Positions 9,501 through 16,606 of a stretch of DNA of 64,000 nucleotides are shown piece by piece. Source of the DNA: an uncultured Kiritimatiellota bacterium (GTDB lineage: Bacteria > Verrucomicrobiota > Kiritimatiellia > RFP12 > DVOR01). The DNA is taken from positions 124,001 through 188,000 of the forward strand of contig CALXOF010000003.1 of the NCBI GenBank assembly GCA_944389945.1, written 5' to 3'. The position numbers and the translations under genes are program-made. Positions within the stretch are counted from its first letter, which is position 1. The number at the start of each line of letters is the position of its first letter. The notes under the pieces were generated by a model. That model made no database searches. It was not told the DNA's origin and was given only the letters and a program-made list of their open reading frames with translations.

Positions 9501-9983
9501 CGCGGTATCCGTGGCAAGATAGACGATGACGTCGTACTTGGTGAAGGGAACATTCTTAACAAGGATGGAAGCACCATTGTTACCGTCATCGAGGTAGGTC
9601 TGCAGGAAGGTGTGGGTGTCGTTTCCCTTATAGCTCCAGCCGTTCGCCGCGGAATAAGCGACGTAGACAGGAGCCGGGAGGGTGAAGTTGGCGTGGGTGT
9701 CCCCGATGGCGACGACGTCTGTGGCTTCGATTTTTTGGCGGCTAGTCGTCACCGCCTCGTCGTCCAGATCGATCCAATTCTCAACCGGGACGGAGTGGAT
9801 GCCAAGGGAGGTATGATTACCTGCCGGGACAACCGTAACGCGCTCGACGGTACCATCTTGGACCCTGCCATTGGCGAAGGAGAAGCTGAGCGAGGGCGTA
9901 CCCCCCCCCGTAGCGTCTTGGGCCAGAGCGGGCCAGGCTACTGCGGCGGCGAGGGCCGCCGCGAAAAGCGATTTCCATTTCAT
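3570..9983 (-). CDS. Giant exported surface protein 1 (five N-terminal repeats, autotransporter-like beta repeats)
   Basis: 2137 residues from ATG 9983, which begins a clear signal peptide (MKWKSLFAAALAAAVAWPALAQ). An upstream ATG at 10010 would bury it. Residues 25-1136 hold five homologous repeats of about 200-230 residues, starting near 25, 254, 469, 708 and 929. Each begins with ISVNF/SINVNF, has a YDVIVYL-like strand and a YYTY segment, and ends in RGGIAAFQII. From about 1250 a GNNWSNRANWSSG motif opens a long beta-helix-like region of the autotransporter-associated type (TLTIxG strands). No beta-barrel, LPXTG or PEP-CTERM anchor is present. The last 165 residues resemble the end of giant protein 2. 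Likely a secreted or surface-bound adhesin or glycan-binding protein; substrate unknown. A monocistronic unit with its own terminator. Confidence 0.9.
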   Translation of the reverse strand: MKWKSLFAAALAAAVAWPALAQDATGGGTPSLSFSFANGRVQDGTVERVTVVPAGNHTSLGIHSVPVENWIDLDDEAVTTSRQKIEATDVVAIGDTHANFTLPAPVYVAYSAANGWSYKGNDTHTFLQTYLDDGNNGASILVKNVPFTKYDVIVYLATDTASAKFLPVFVNGVKYKGTSAGAEIVTGNDTWGSSRQDSATLGTNALKVSGLETQTLTIRGSVGSGSGTTRCGIAAFQIIQASDGAIRDTATYQPVISVNMKGSVDSIVGTSGFSGLNPILNTYWNELPTSGTSESGVGFMDDSGLATSLAIDATYSGAQWSFSSSAGRLPLGAMANGYREVTTLGLTDVPYSSYNLILYYASDLNTDSIKWAATKVTSATDDSVKYYTYPADYSGTGAAVEVEESAAVDWGATSANGNAGNAIAYGKAVMLIEGLSGDIALEMLKNDNNRGGLYGFQIVCTGEVLTDKEPIAGIISVNARGTKATITSNTTTRNGTSGLDAFAVANANWNELTKAKETETLTGLKDAFGVATTADVTAYLGGKWGLSEGGGMNLIAERTERLGAMGDGYNDAGDANAANPIELALRDIPYETYDLVLYLCTDNTGQKWAPVEVISNGVSSYYTYTGEETDGAATKSASKPASWGTTNDIASTDNSGTLGHDVMLIKGLSGDIEVDMGTHNPTRGGLAGFQIIGRGKEIVPPTPEPVEEVPSINVNFASGRSSGTDHDHPLKGETGYGLYPVPGGEWDNVLYSQQGNAVTLTTNGFVVSDPVTLTFQATGAWEYSGTNNLLVNVLDDAANNNQDWCADIDIANVPFTEYSAIVYLYADAGVGFRPVEVNGKYYTYKDGALTKVEGYDQAHAFGNTTTREPVVGVNAVRVDELTGAFSLRTFKNGRSGSESLNTYARGNLAGFQLICTGEVIPTVDPAKEGVISLNFGSNQRAVPENETAYGLAPVAGNKWQNFSGEFGTDVPITRAENTDLAGAPTVTYNASTTYWTSPNNAHPFLQGYLDDGATSNGYGATISVANLPYSAYDVIVYAGYSDNGEDNIHPYEIDGTFYRWDDAKQTTVATTDTSAAASWGSLSATPVYGENALRVRGRLASTLSPLTVKGLPRLNQDAERGGIAALQIVERKLITENFANALAALAEDTPVYIRPTAQIAGDLTLPADAVLDLRYVAWDNPVVSGTLTLGANTMIRLPGGRVKYAIAEALAGATDSVQVFVHDDIMDSVGQLADGVTISDGTITRPVTYEWVGGTEGNNWSNRANWSSGVEPDENSAVTVTLAENDNKTITLDKAATVASLTITGPASGSATLTIATVEGAENAKLTVVDKMFTTGNVTVTQKANIAVNGATQTGMIGSYGPFAIQAGFQVNGAAAKYTIASGELLVKVPGTDAGDVSVSNGATLEVGAKGTLTAARARVTYYGGVSGADVTAGRLRIAGQANFSTQMGLSMANYTVDLAGGTLTTPSVLTFYGLTVSKASTLAAPAGKALTVSGTNSALTGAGSLTLQGTVVFSSAITTAYTGELTAAANSTVTLGENRPKLSVVEGATVNITPTAEEQAAGVVSFGTSMTADPTATFKVSGVEEEITPSVADDVLTLKWKSAMPTLATSGDWSASNWTVGEATGQAAPTSGTVVLDGTTAAIKVRLNTALTGMESILVLGNVTLETTSTQSTIPACVTPAEGATLTIDANISGVSLQSPWELPAGTTLKVTKGFSSFAYLTLNGKTVILEGASGSDGEPNTIEASNASDFVGGLTIQASNLKLTSMYHVGTVLELLGENIRIEGLEQLGEKDPVFYTNAGTQVVNRGSGNEITNLTGHNGSLAVEAGSLKLTHQRAVVSNFTGATIAGDATLTLAGPANAQQWWFPATGEGTLVLEGAYRPMFSAVSQEATTLPKNMVFTATAAEQAAGLISCLNNNHSAKLPEDFTVKVNPAEGGGAWVPNAVLEEGGNSYLRIYNVPAPNGLTGLDDEVALTLRQAAAKEGITNGNYTVQLRTKGGQTTIASPDAATLNDVLGCFTGLKATANAEGTTLTYAYDFGIVGIKRNTTGDGWVVTAKVQGEGAAQAGFAKDNYYVLSVTAGGSEKKVQLTGESSVDETSAATGTVELTVPDTALEGLTLDDGFTLGVSVSRTAQQL

Positions 9984-10060
9984 GTTCGTTCCATCCTTTC
10001 TTCCTTCCAAACAAGGAATGCGGGGCGGGGCCGAAGTGCCCCTTCCCCATCGTTGAGAAT

Positions 10061-10090
10061 AGTTTAGCGCTTTTCAGGGAGTAATTGCAA
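10061..10090 (-). promoter_or_regulatory. Promoter of giant surface protein 1
   Basis: The minus strand has TTGCAA (10085-10090) and TAAACT (10061-10066) 18 bases apart, about 78 bases upstream of the start codon. Confidence 0.5.
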
Positions 10091-10785
10091 GCAAAAAGGG
10101 GCGGCGGCGCCCCTTTTGCTGCTGATTGGCTGATTCGCTGATGGCCGTGGAAGGTTTGGCGCTTTGCGCCTGCACGGGCTGATTGGAGCGCGCGCGGCAA
10201 GCGCGCGACGGATGAGACCTCTGTGCAAAGCGGCGCCAGCCGCCGTCCTATATGTCCTATTGGTCCTATAGGTCCTACCGCGGCGTCCAGGACTGCCAGT
10301 GTGGGGCGTGCAGGTGCGAAGCACCAAACCTTCCACGGCTACCGCAGATTGCGGAAGAACACAGAGGCTCACGGAGGGTAACAGAGGAACACAGAGACGG
10401 GCGGCGTGCTGCCGCCGGCAGGACTGCCAGTGTGTTTTGGGAATCACCGTGCAGGCCCAAAGGGCCAAACCTTCCACGGCTAAGGACACGAAGGACACAA
10501 AGCAAGCGGCGCAGGGGCGGGCCGTGCGTGCGCGTAAAGCGCACGTCCGGCCCGGGGGCCTGGAGGGGCATGGCGGGCTTCGCACGCCATGCTTTGGGGA
10601 AGGGCGCTGACGCGCCCACGGCCTGGGTCAGGAGATCCAGGAGATTCAGGAGATTCAGGAGAACAGAGCGCCCCTATGGGGCGACGGGCGAGGCCGCTGT
10701 GCAAAGCGGCGTCAGCCGCAAAGGCCAAGCCTCCAAGCCTCTAAGCTTCCAAACTTCCGGGCGGCGGTGCCGCCCTTCGTGGAGA
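10091..10785. repeat. Mosaic repeat block 4
   Basis: No gene is seen. It carries three AAACCTTCCACGG modules: one inverted near 10142-10178, one with a GGTGC/GCACC stem at 10313-10325, and one with GGCCC/GGGCC near 10453. Also present are GTCCTATNN 9-base units near 10250-10278, CTGCCAG modules, a CACAGAGG run, a GTCCGGCCCG module near 10547, CAGGAGATN runs near 10628-10662 and the CCAAGCCTC module near 10726. Confidence 0.85.
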
Positions 10786-12354
10786 TTACGCCAGCGTTTC
10801 GACGAGGGCGTCGGAGAGGGTGTGGGTCTCGGATTGGAAGTTGAGGCCGATGAGGTGGATGGGTTTGCCGGAGGCGCGGTAGGGCTCGGCGTAGCCGTTG
10901 GCCTTGATTTGGGCGATGGCCTCGGCGGCGGACTTGTCGACCTTGAGCTCGAAGATACAGACGCGTTCGTCGCTCTCGGTCACGATGTCGGCGCGGCCTT
11001 GGGCCTGACGGTCCTCGGCGGTGACGCGGAGGGGACACGCGGCGAGGAGCACGTAGAGGATGCGTTGATAGGCGGCCTTCGGCACACGGTCTTCGGTGGA
11101 GCCGTAGGGCAGGTGGGCGAAGAGGGCGCGCACTTGGGCGAAGAAGGTCTCGAAGTCGGCCTCCTGCAACGCGAAGCCGGCGGCATCACGGAGCGGGTCA
11201 CCCTCTTCTTGGGCTGCGTATTGGAGGAGGAGGGAGTTGAGGTCGATGCGCACCTCTTCGTTGGGTACGCCGAGGATGAAGTACGGATTCTTGAAGTCTT
11301 TGATGGTGAGGTAGCCGCTTTGATAGAGCATCGAGACCGGTTGGATGGCCTTCAGGTTACAGATGTCGAGCGTACTCTCCGAGACTCCGCGGACATTCTC
11401 GTAGTCACGGTTCTCGATGTCGTGCATGGTGAGGTAGTTGATCAGTGCGGAGGGCCGGCCGGTCTTCGGCCACGTGGGCGCGAAGGTCGGCTCTTTCGGA
11501 CCGATGGTCTTGGCAATAGCGACGGGATTGTAGACGCGCACGGCGTTGTTTTTGGCGAAGCGGTAGCCGTTGTACCAACGGCGAAGCTCTGCGCGGTAGT
11601 CCTCATAAGAGAGGCCCATCACCTGGGCGTGCTCACGCATATCCTCATCGAAATTGGCGTCCAGCTCCTCTTCGCTGTAACCCAACAACGTGGCGTAGCG
11701 ACTGTCCATCGTGAGGTCGTCGAGGTTGTTGAGCGCGGAGAAGACGGAGAGCTGGGTGAAGCGTGTCACGCCCGTCATCATCATGAACCGGATGTCGGAG
11801 GCGTTGTTCTTGATTTCGCCGTAAAAAGCGGAAAGCGTCGTGCGGATGGCCGTGGCCTTCGCGGGATCACTGAGCGCGGCGCTGACCGGCGCGTCGTACT
11901 CGTCAATCAAGACGACCACGGGCTTGCCACGCTCCCGGGCGAGAAAACAAATGGCATCGGCAAAGTTGTCGTTCGGTGCCTGCGTAGGGTCATAGGTGGC
12001 CCCGGCCTCCACGATGGAGCGCCGCACGCGCGCCACAAAGCCGGCCTTGAACCCCTCAAGCGTCTCCACGTCCATCGTGGCGAAGTTGAAGTGCAGGATG
12101 GGATATTCCGCCCAGTCGTAGTCCATCTTGTCGATGGCCAGGCCTTTGAAGAGGTCGCGCCGCCCACGGAAGATGCACTCCAGCGTGGAGAGCATGAGGG
12201 ACTTGCCGAAGCGCCGCGGGCGGGAGATAAAGTAGAGGGCGTCGCCATCGCGCGTGACAAGGGGATAGAGCAGATCCGTCTTGTCCACATAACGATAGCC
12301 CTTCTCCCGCATGATGCGGAAGTCATAGACACCCTGTGCGATTTTCTGTCCCAT
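10786..12354 (-). CDS. AAA-ATPase-like / PD-(D/E)XK nuclease-like protein, paralogue A
   Basis: 522 residues with the PF09820 (AAA-ATPase-like) plus PF08011 (PD-(D/E)XK) architecture. The N-terminal signature GYRYVDKT (19-26) is followed by the variant Walker A RPRRFGKS (45-52), Walker B VVLIDEYDAPV (147-157) and a sensor-like FMMMTGVTRFTQLSVFSAL. The C-terminal nuclease-like core has D456 in GRADIV, E469-x-K471 in FELKV, then QIK and GYAEPY. ATP- and DNA-processing activities are implied by the folds, but the biological role of the family is not established. The segment after Walker A (about 96-143, GFVARVRR...DPTQAPNDN) is of the type shared with D, E and F. The start is ATG 12354 with AGGAG eight bases upstream. 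This is one of eight paralogues here and the most diverged at its C-terminus (VETLA). Confidence 0.9.
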   Translation of the reverse strand: MGQKIAQGVYDFRIMREKGYRYVDKTDLLYPLVTRDGDALYFISRPRRFGKSLMLSTLECIFRGRRDLFKGLAIDKMDYDWAEYPILHFNFATMDVETLEGFKAGFVARVRRSIVEAGATYDPTQAPNDNFADAICFLARERGKPVVVLIDEYDAPVSAALSDPAKATAIRTTLSAFYGEIKNNASDIRFMMMTGVTRFTQLSVFSALNNLDDLTMDSRYATLLGYSEEELDANFDEDMREHAQVMGLSYEDYRAELRRWYNGYRFAKNNAVRVYNPVAIAKTIGPKEPTFAPTWPKTGRPSALINYLTMHDIENRDYENVRGVSESTLDICNLKAIQPVSMLYQSGYLTIKDFKNPYFILGVPNEEVRIDLNSLLLQYAAQEEGDPLRDAAGFALQEADFETFFAQVRALFAHLPYGSTEDRVPKAAYQRILYVLLAACPLRVTAEDRQAQGRADIVTESDERVCIFELKVDKSAAEAIAQIKANGYAEPYRASGKPIHLIGLNFQSETHTLSDALVETLA

Positions 12355-12373
12355 GGCGTTGCTCCTACGTCAT

Positions 12374-12382
12374 AGTATAGCA
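12374..12382 (-). promoter_or_regulatory. Extended -10 promoter of nuclease-like gene A, TGCTATACT
   Basis: TGCTATACT on the minus strand lies 20 bases upstream of the start codon. Repeat modules occupy the -35 position. Confidence 0.7.
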
Positions 12383-12874
12383 TAAGGGGTGGTGGGGCGG
12401 CTTACGCCGCCCCGGAGAACGGGAGGGGCGGCAACGCCGCCCCAGAGAACAGTGAACAGAGAACAGTGAACAGAGAGCGCGCGGCAAGCGCGCGACGGAT
12501 GGAGCCGCTGGGCAAAGCGGAGTGTTTTTAGTTTATCACAAAGGACACGAAGAAGGACTGCCAGTGTGGGGAACCGCAGATTACGAAGAACACAGAGACC
12601 ACAGAGAAGACAGAGAGGCACAGAGACGGGCGGCGTGCTAGCGCACGCTGACTGCCAGTGTGGATTCACCACAAAGCTCACAAGGTCTCACAAAGGACAC
12701 AAAGGACCAAGGGGCGCTGGAGCGCCCCGGAGAACAGAGCGTGCAGGCGCGAAGCGCCAAACCTTCCACGGCCACGGAGCGTGCAGGCGCGAAGCGCCAA
12801 ACCTTCCACGGCCACAGAGCGCGCGGCAAGCGCGCGACGGGTGAAGCCGCTGAGAAAGCCAAGCCTCCAAGCCT
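12383..12874. repeat. Mosaic repeat block 5
   Basis: No gene is seen. It contains GGGGCGGCTTACGCCGCCCC and similar hairpins, GTGAACAGAGAACA runs, CTGCCAG modules (one with GCGTGC-TAGC-GCACGC near 12630), CACAGAG runs, two adjacent AAACCTTCCACGG modules with GGCGC-GAA-GCGCC stems (one at 12746-12758), and the CCAAGCCTC module that runs into the stop codon of the next gene. Confidence 0.85.
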
Positions 12875-13513
12875 CTAAGCTTCCAAACTTCCACTAGGGG
12901 CGTGTTTGTCGATGTCTTCGACGGCGATATTTTTCGCACGAAGGTAGGCATCGCGAATCATCACGCCGACGACCTTCAAGCAAGAGAAGAGCGGAAGGCC
13001 CTTACGGAAGGCATAGAGTTTGATGGCGTCCAAATCCTCGGCGGAGAAAAAGCTCTCCGGAGCGACCGGCACACGCTCCAAGCAATATTGCTGGATGTCG
13101 TAGGGGTTTTTCCCGGGCAACTCGGCGTTCATCTTTGGCAGGATGCGGCTTTCCCAATTTGTGGCGATAATACGCTCCGCACCCATCTCCTCTGCCGTCT
13201 TTCTGCCTTTCTCAGTCAGCGACAGCGGGCTATGCGCCTGCAAGAGGTCGTCTTTCCCACTACGGTCGATGATGAGATTGAGCATCCCTTTGACATAAGA
13301 GACGTCTTCTTTGATATGGTAGAGATCGTGCTCTAGTTTGTCGCACCGGGCACTGAACGTCTTGGTTAACGCACCATTCTCTCGTTTGAGGTCGGCGTGG
13401 TCGTGCATCACGTCTTTGACTTTGCCATAGACCCATGCGGCGAGCCACAATAAGCCCACAACGACACCAGCGACACCTCCCTGGGCAATGATTGAACTCA
13501 CCACATCTTTCAT
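12875..13513 (-). CDS. Membrane-anchored coiled-coil protein of unknown function
   Basis: 212 residues from ATG 13513, chosen over ATG 13519 because AGAGG is nine bases upstream of the former and only three from the latter. One N-terminal transmembrane helix (GVAGVVVGLLWLAAWVYG, about residues 11-28) is followed by a heptad-rich coiled coil (about 32-72) and a globular domain (about 85-205) containing ESRILPKMN, NPYDIQQYCLERVPV and AEDLDAIKLYAFRKGLPL. I do not recognise the family. The last six residues (SGSLEA) and the TAG stop are encoded by the CCAAGCCTCTAAGCTTCC repeat module, so the native C-terminus was probably replaced by repeat sequence. Confidence 0.8.
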   Translation of the reverse strand: MKDVVSSIIAQGGVAGVVVGLLWLAAWVYGKVKDVMHDHADLKRENGALTKTFSARCDKLEHDLYHIKEDVSYVKGMLNLIIDRSGKDDLLQAHSPLSLTEKGRKTAEEMGAERIIATNWESRILPKMNAELPGKNPYDIQQYCLERVPVAPESFFSAEDLDAIKLYAFRKGLPLFSCLKVVGVMIRDAYLRAKNIAVEDIDKHAPSGSLEA

Positions 13514-13545
13514 GACCATGTACCTCTAAGACTTAAAGTAGGTCA

Positions 13546-13574
13546 ATTATGGCATATTTGGAGGTTTTAGGCAA
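13546..13574 (-). promoter_or_regulatory. Promoter, TTGCCT-17-CATAAT with TG extension
   Basis: The minus strand shows TGCCATAAT (13546-13554) and TTGCCT (13569-13574) with 17-base spacing, 33 bases upstream of ATG 13513. Confidence 0.55.
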
Positions 13575-13960
13575 GGGGCAAGGGGCGCTGGAGCGCCCCG
13601 GAGAACGGGAGGGCGGCTACCGCCGCCCAGAGAACAGAGAACAGAGAACAGAGCGTGCAGGCGCGAAGCGCCAAACCTTCCACGGCCACGGAGCGCGCGA
13701 CAAGCGCGCGACGGGCGAGGCCACTGTACAAGCGGCGTTAGCCGCCGTCCTATAGGTCCTACCGCGGTACCCAAGACCGCACAGGAGATGCAGGAGATAC
13801 AGGAGTGCGCCCTTGCGGGCGACGGACGAGAGCGTTGTGCCAAGCGGCGTTAGCCGCAAAGGCCAAGCCTCCAAGCCTCTAAACTTCCAAACTTCCGGGG
13901 CGCGTCAGTGCCCCACCCAATCAGCCAATCAGCCAATCAGCGGGGCGGCGGAGCCGCCCC
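13575..13960. repeat. Mosaic repeat block 6
   Basis: No gene is seen. It holds a GGGGCGC-TGGA-GCGCCCC hairpin, GAGAACA units, an AAACCTTCCACGG module (near 13655), a GCGCGACAAGCGCGC module, GTCCTATAG units near 13748, CAGGAGATN units near 13782, the CCAAGCCTC module near 13864 and AATCAGCC units that end just before the stop of mlaD. Confidence 0.85.
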
Positions 13961-15073
13961 TTAGAGTCCTCCGAAGAAGAGGGAGGTGAAGGAGGTGATG
14001 GGGGCGGTGTCGCGCATATTGTCGATAATCTGGCGGATGTCTTTGATGGTGGCTTCGGTCTCGTTGGCCATGGTGGGGTCGTTGACGAGTTTGCCAAGGG
14101 TGCCGTGGCCGTCGTTGGTCTTTTGGGTGATGGCGCGGAGGTTGGCGGCGGTGGCTTCGAGGTCGGCGACGAGGGTGGAGTTGCCGCCGAGGAGTTTGCC
14201 GAGGGGGGCTTCGGGGTCGTTGAGGGCGGCGGTGGCGGCGTTGAGGTTGGCGAGGGTGGCCTGGAGGTCTTCGTAGGTCTGGTCGTCTTCGGCGAGGAGT
14301 TTGCCGAGGAGGCCTTGGCCTTCGTTGAGGCGCTGGGAGACGTCGCGGAGGTTGGCGGCGGTGGTCTGGAGGTCGGCGACGAGGGTGGAATCCTTGGCGA
14401 GGAGGGCGCCGAGGGTGGTGTCGGGGTCGCTGAGGGAGGCGGAGGCCTGGCGGAGGTTGGCGACGGTGGCCTCGAGGTCGGTGGCGAGGGGGGCGTTGTC
14501 GTCCAGGAGTTGGCCGAGGAGGCCTTCGCCGGCGCGGATGCGGCCGGTGATGTCGGCGAGGTTGGCGGAGGCGCCGCGGAGGTTGACGATGAGGGTGCGG
14601 ACGTCGGCGGGGTCGAAGGATTGGCGGAGGTCGGCGAGGAGTTCGCCGAGCTCGTCCATGACGTCGTTAGGGGCGCGGCCGGGGAGGATGGCGCCCTGGG
14701 GGAGGGGGTCTGGGGAGGCGCCTTGGTCGAGGGCGAGGGCGGAGCCGCCGAGGACGGAGGTGGAGTCGATGGCGGCGTGGGCGTCGGCCTGGAGGGGGAC
14801 GTTGGCATCGATGGTGAAGGCGACGCGGACGTGGTCCTTTTCGAGGGTGAGGGATTGGACGGTGCCGACCTTCATGCCGCGGACGGTGACGGGGTCTTGC
14901 TCGCGCAGGGTGCCGACGTTCTCGAAGCGGGCCTCGTGGAGGACGTCGTGTCGGCCACGGAGGATGTCGACGCCGCTGATGACGATGGTGAAGAAGGCCA
15001 GCAGGGCGACGACGGCGAGGACGAAGAGGCCGGTGAGGAGGTCGGGGAGACGGGATTGGGACTTTGCGCTCAT
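13961..15073 (-). CDS. mlaD: MCE/MlaD-type lipid-transfer protein with C-terminal tandem repeats
   Basis: 370 residues. An N-terminal transmembrane anchor (LLTGLFVLAVVALLAFFTIVISG, about 11-33) precedes one MCE domain (about 40-125, with GTLREQDPVTVRGMKVGTV). The periplasmic substrate-binding part of Mla-type phospholipid transporters has this layout. The rest is unusual: about five tandem units of 35-40 residues with the pattern GLLGKLL, then DLxATxANLRxAS, about residues 160-345, predicted to form long helices, perhaps a periplasmic needle or bridge. Its ATG overlaps the TGA of the upstream ATPase gene (ATGA), so the genes are translationally coupled. The stop is followed closely by an AATCAGCC repeat run. 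Confidence 0.93.
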   Translation of the reverse strand: MSAKSQSRLPDLLTGLFVLAVVALLAFFTIVISGVDILRGRHDVLHEARFENVGTLREQDPVTVRGMKVGTVQSLTLEKDHVRVAFTIDANVPLQADAHAAIDSTSVLGGSALALDQGASPDPLPQGAILPGRAPNDVMDELGELLADLRQSFDPADVRTLIVNLRGASANLADITGRIRAGEGLLGQLLDDNAPLATDLEATVANLRQASASLSDPDTTLGALLAKDSTLVADLQTTAANLRDVSQRLNEGQGLLGKLLAEDDQTYEDLQATLANLNAATAALNDPEAPLGKLLGGNSTLVADLEATAANLRAITQKTNDGHGTLGKLVNDPTMANETEATIKDIRQIIDNMRDTAPITSFTSLFFGGL

Positions 15074-15831
15074 GGGGTGGACTCCAGGCTTTGGGCTTCA
15101 AGGAAGGCGCGGACCTCGGGGTGCGGGTGGGCGAGGAGTTCGCGCGGGGTGGCGACTTGGAGGAAGCGGCCGCCCTTCAGAAAGGCGACGCGGTCGACGT
15201 AGCGGAGGGCGCCGGCGAGGTCGTGCGTGACGACGAGGCAGGCGGCGTTGCGGTTGCGCCCGATGCGGGCGATGAGGCCATCAACGGTGCGCGACATGAC
15301 GGGGTCGAGGCCGGAGGTGGGCTCGTCGAAGAAGAGGACTTCGGGGTCTTCGATGATGGCGCGGGCGAAGGCGGCGCGCTTGACCATGCCGCCGGAGACC
15401 TCGGCGGGATAGAGGTCGCCGGCGTCGGCCAAGTCGACCTCGGCGAGGGCGGCGCGGACGCGGGCCTCGATGTCGGCGGGCGGCAGGCGGTCACGTTCGA
15501 CGAGGGGGAGGGCGATGTTCTCGGCGAGGGTCTTCCAGCCGAGGAGGGCGCCGCTCTGGAAGAGGAAGCCGACGCGGCGGCGGAGGCGGGAGAGGGCGGC
15601 GGCGCTCAGGGCGGAGAGGTCTTCGCCCAGGAGGCGGACGGTGCCGGCGGTGGGGAAGAGCTGCCCGGAGGCCAGGCGGAGGGTGACGGATTTGCCGGTG
15701 CCGGAGGGGCCGATGACGGCGAGAATCTCGCCGCGGGCGACGGTCAAATCCAGGCACTCGAGCACCCGGCGCGCGCCGAAGCTCTTGGCGACGCCCTCGA
15801 AGGAGACGGCGGGTTCGGACTCAGAGGACAT
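15070..15831 (-). CDS. mlaF: ABC transporter ATPase, MlaF type
   Basis: 253 residues, the usual size. It has Walker A IGPSGTGKS (about 40-48), ABC signature VSGGMVKRA, Walker B VLFFDEPTSGLD and the His of the switch loop in VVTHDLAGAL. The MVKR form of the signature is typical of MlaF/Mkl-type ATPases. It energises phospholipid transport between inner and outer membranes together with MlaE and MlaD. It begins 11 bases inside the permease gene and ends at an ATGA overlap with mlaD, so this is a tight three-gene operon. Confidence 0.95.
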   Translation of the reverse strand: MSSESEPAVSFEGVAKSFGARRVLECLDLTVARGEILAVIGPSGTGKSVTLRLASGQLFPTAGTVRLLGEDLSALSAAALSRLRRRVGFLFQSGALLGWKTLAENIALPLVERDRLPPADIEARVRAALAEVDLADAGDLYPAEVSGGMVKRAAFARAIIEDPEVLFFDEPTSGLDPVMSRTVDGLIARIGRNRNAACLVVTHDLAGALRYVDRVAFLKGGRFLQVATPRELLAHPHPEVRAFLEAQSLESTP

Positions 15832-16606
15832 AGAAGCACCTGGTGATGAAGTAGCCGCCGATGAGGATGGCGAGGAAGGAGTAGATCACCGCGCGGCGGG
15901 TGGAGGCGCCGACGCCCGCGGCACCCTGGGTGGTGGCAAAGCCGACGGAGCAGGAGATGCCGCTGACGAGGATGCCGAAGACGGCGGCCTTGATGAGGCC
16001 CACGTAGAGATCCTTGATCTCGGCGGCGTCGAGCACGCCCTGGATGAACTGCATGAAGGGGATGTTCAGCTGGGTGTAGCCGACGAGGGCGCCGCCGAGG
16101 AAGGCGAGGATGCACGTATAGAAGGAGAGGATGGGCGCCATCAGCGTCATAGCCCAGAGGCGCGGCACCACGAGGAAGCGCACGGGGTCCACGCTCATCA
16201 TCTCCAGCGCGGCGATCTCGTCGTTGACGGTCATGGTGCCGAGCTGGGCGGCCATGGCGCTGCCCACGCAGGCGGCCAGGATGATGCCCGTCATGAAGGG
16301 GCCCATCTCGCGCAACATGGCGTAGGACATGGTGGTGGAGACCATCCCTTCCAACGAGAGCTGACGGAAGGCGATGCCCAGCTGTAGGCTGAGAATCATC
16401 CCCGTGAAGAGGGCGACCACGGTGGCCACGGCCAACGTGCCGATGCCTACAATGAAGAGTTGCCGCGCGAAGGTGTGCCGGCAATCCCGCCGCGTCAGCA
16501 CCGCGGGAAAGCCCGCCAGTGCCGCACCGACCAGGCGCGCCGTGCGCCCGACCGCGGCGAAGAAGGCCCGTACGGCCCCATCGACCGGCTCATGCAAGAC
16601 TGTCAT
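15821..16606 (-). CDS. mlaE: ABC transporter permease, MlaE type
   Basis: 261 residues from ATG 16606, chosen because GGAGG lies five bases upstream; an upstream in-frame ATG at 16654 lacks this. The MlaE-family core is clear: REMGPFMTGIILAACVGSAM, then QLGTMTVNDEIAALEMMSVDP, and several hydrophobic segments including a C-terminal helix (RAVIYSFLAILIGGYFITRCF). It is the inner-membrane permease of the Mla/MCE system. It leads the operon mlaE-mlaF-mlaD. The 3' end of the open frame of the upstream aromatic-repeat gene overlaps its start by 17 bases. Confidence 0.95.
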   Translation of the reverse strand: MTVLHEPVDGAVRAFFAAVGRTARLVGAALAGFPAVLTRRDCRHTFARQLFIVGIGTLAVATVVALFTGMILSLQLGIAFRQLSLEGMVSTTMSYAMLREMGPFMTGIILAACVGSAMAAQLGTMTVNDEIAALEMMSVDPVRFLVVPRLWAMTLMAPILSFYTCILAFLGGALVGYTQLNIPFMQFIQGVLDAAEIKDLYVGLIKAAVFGILVSGISCSVGFATTQGAAGVGASTRRAVIYSFLAILIGGYFITRCFYVL

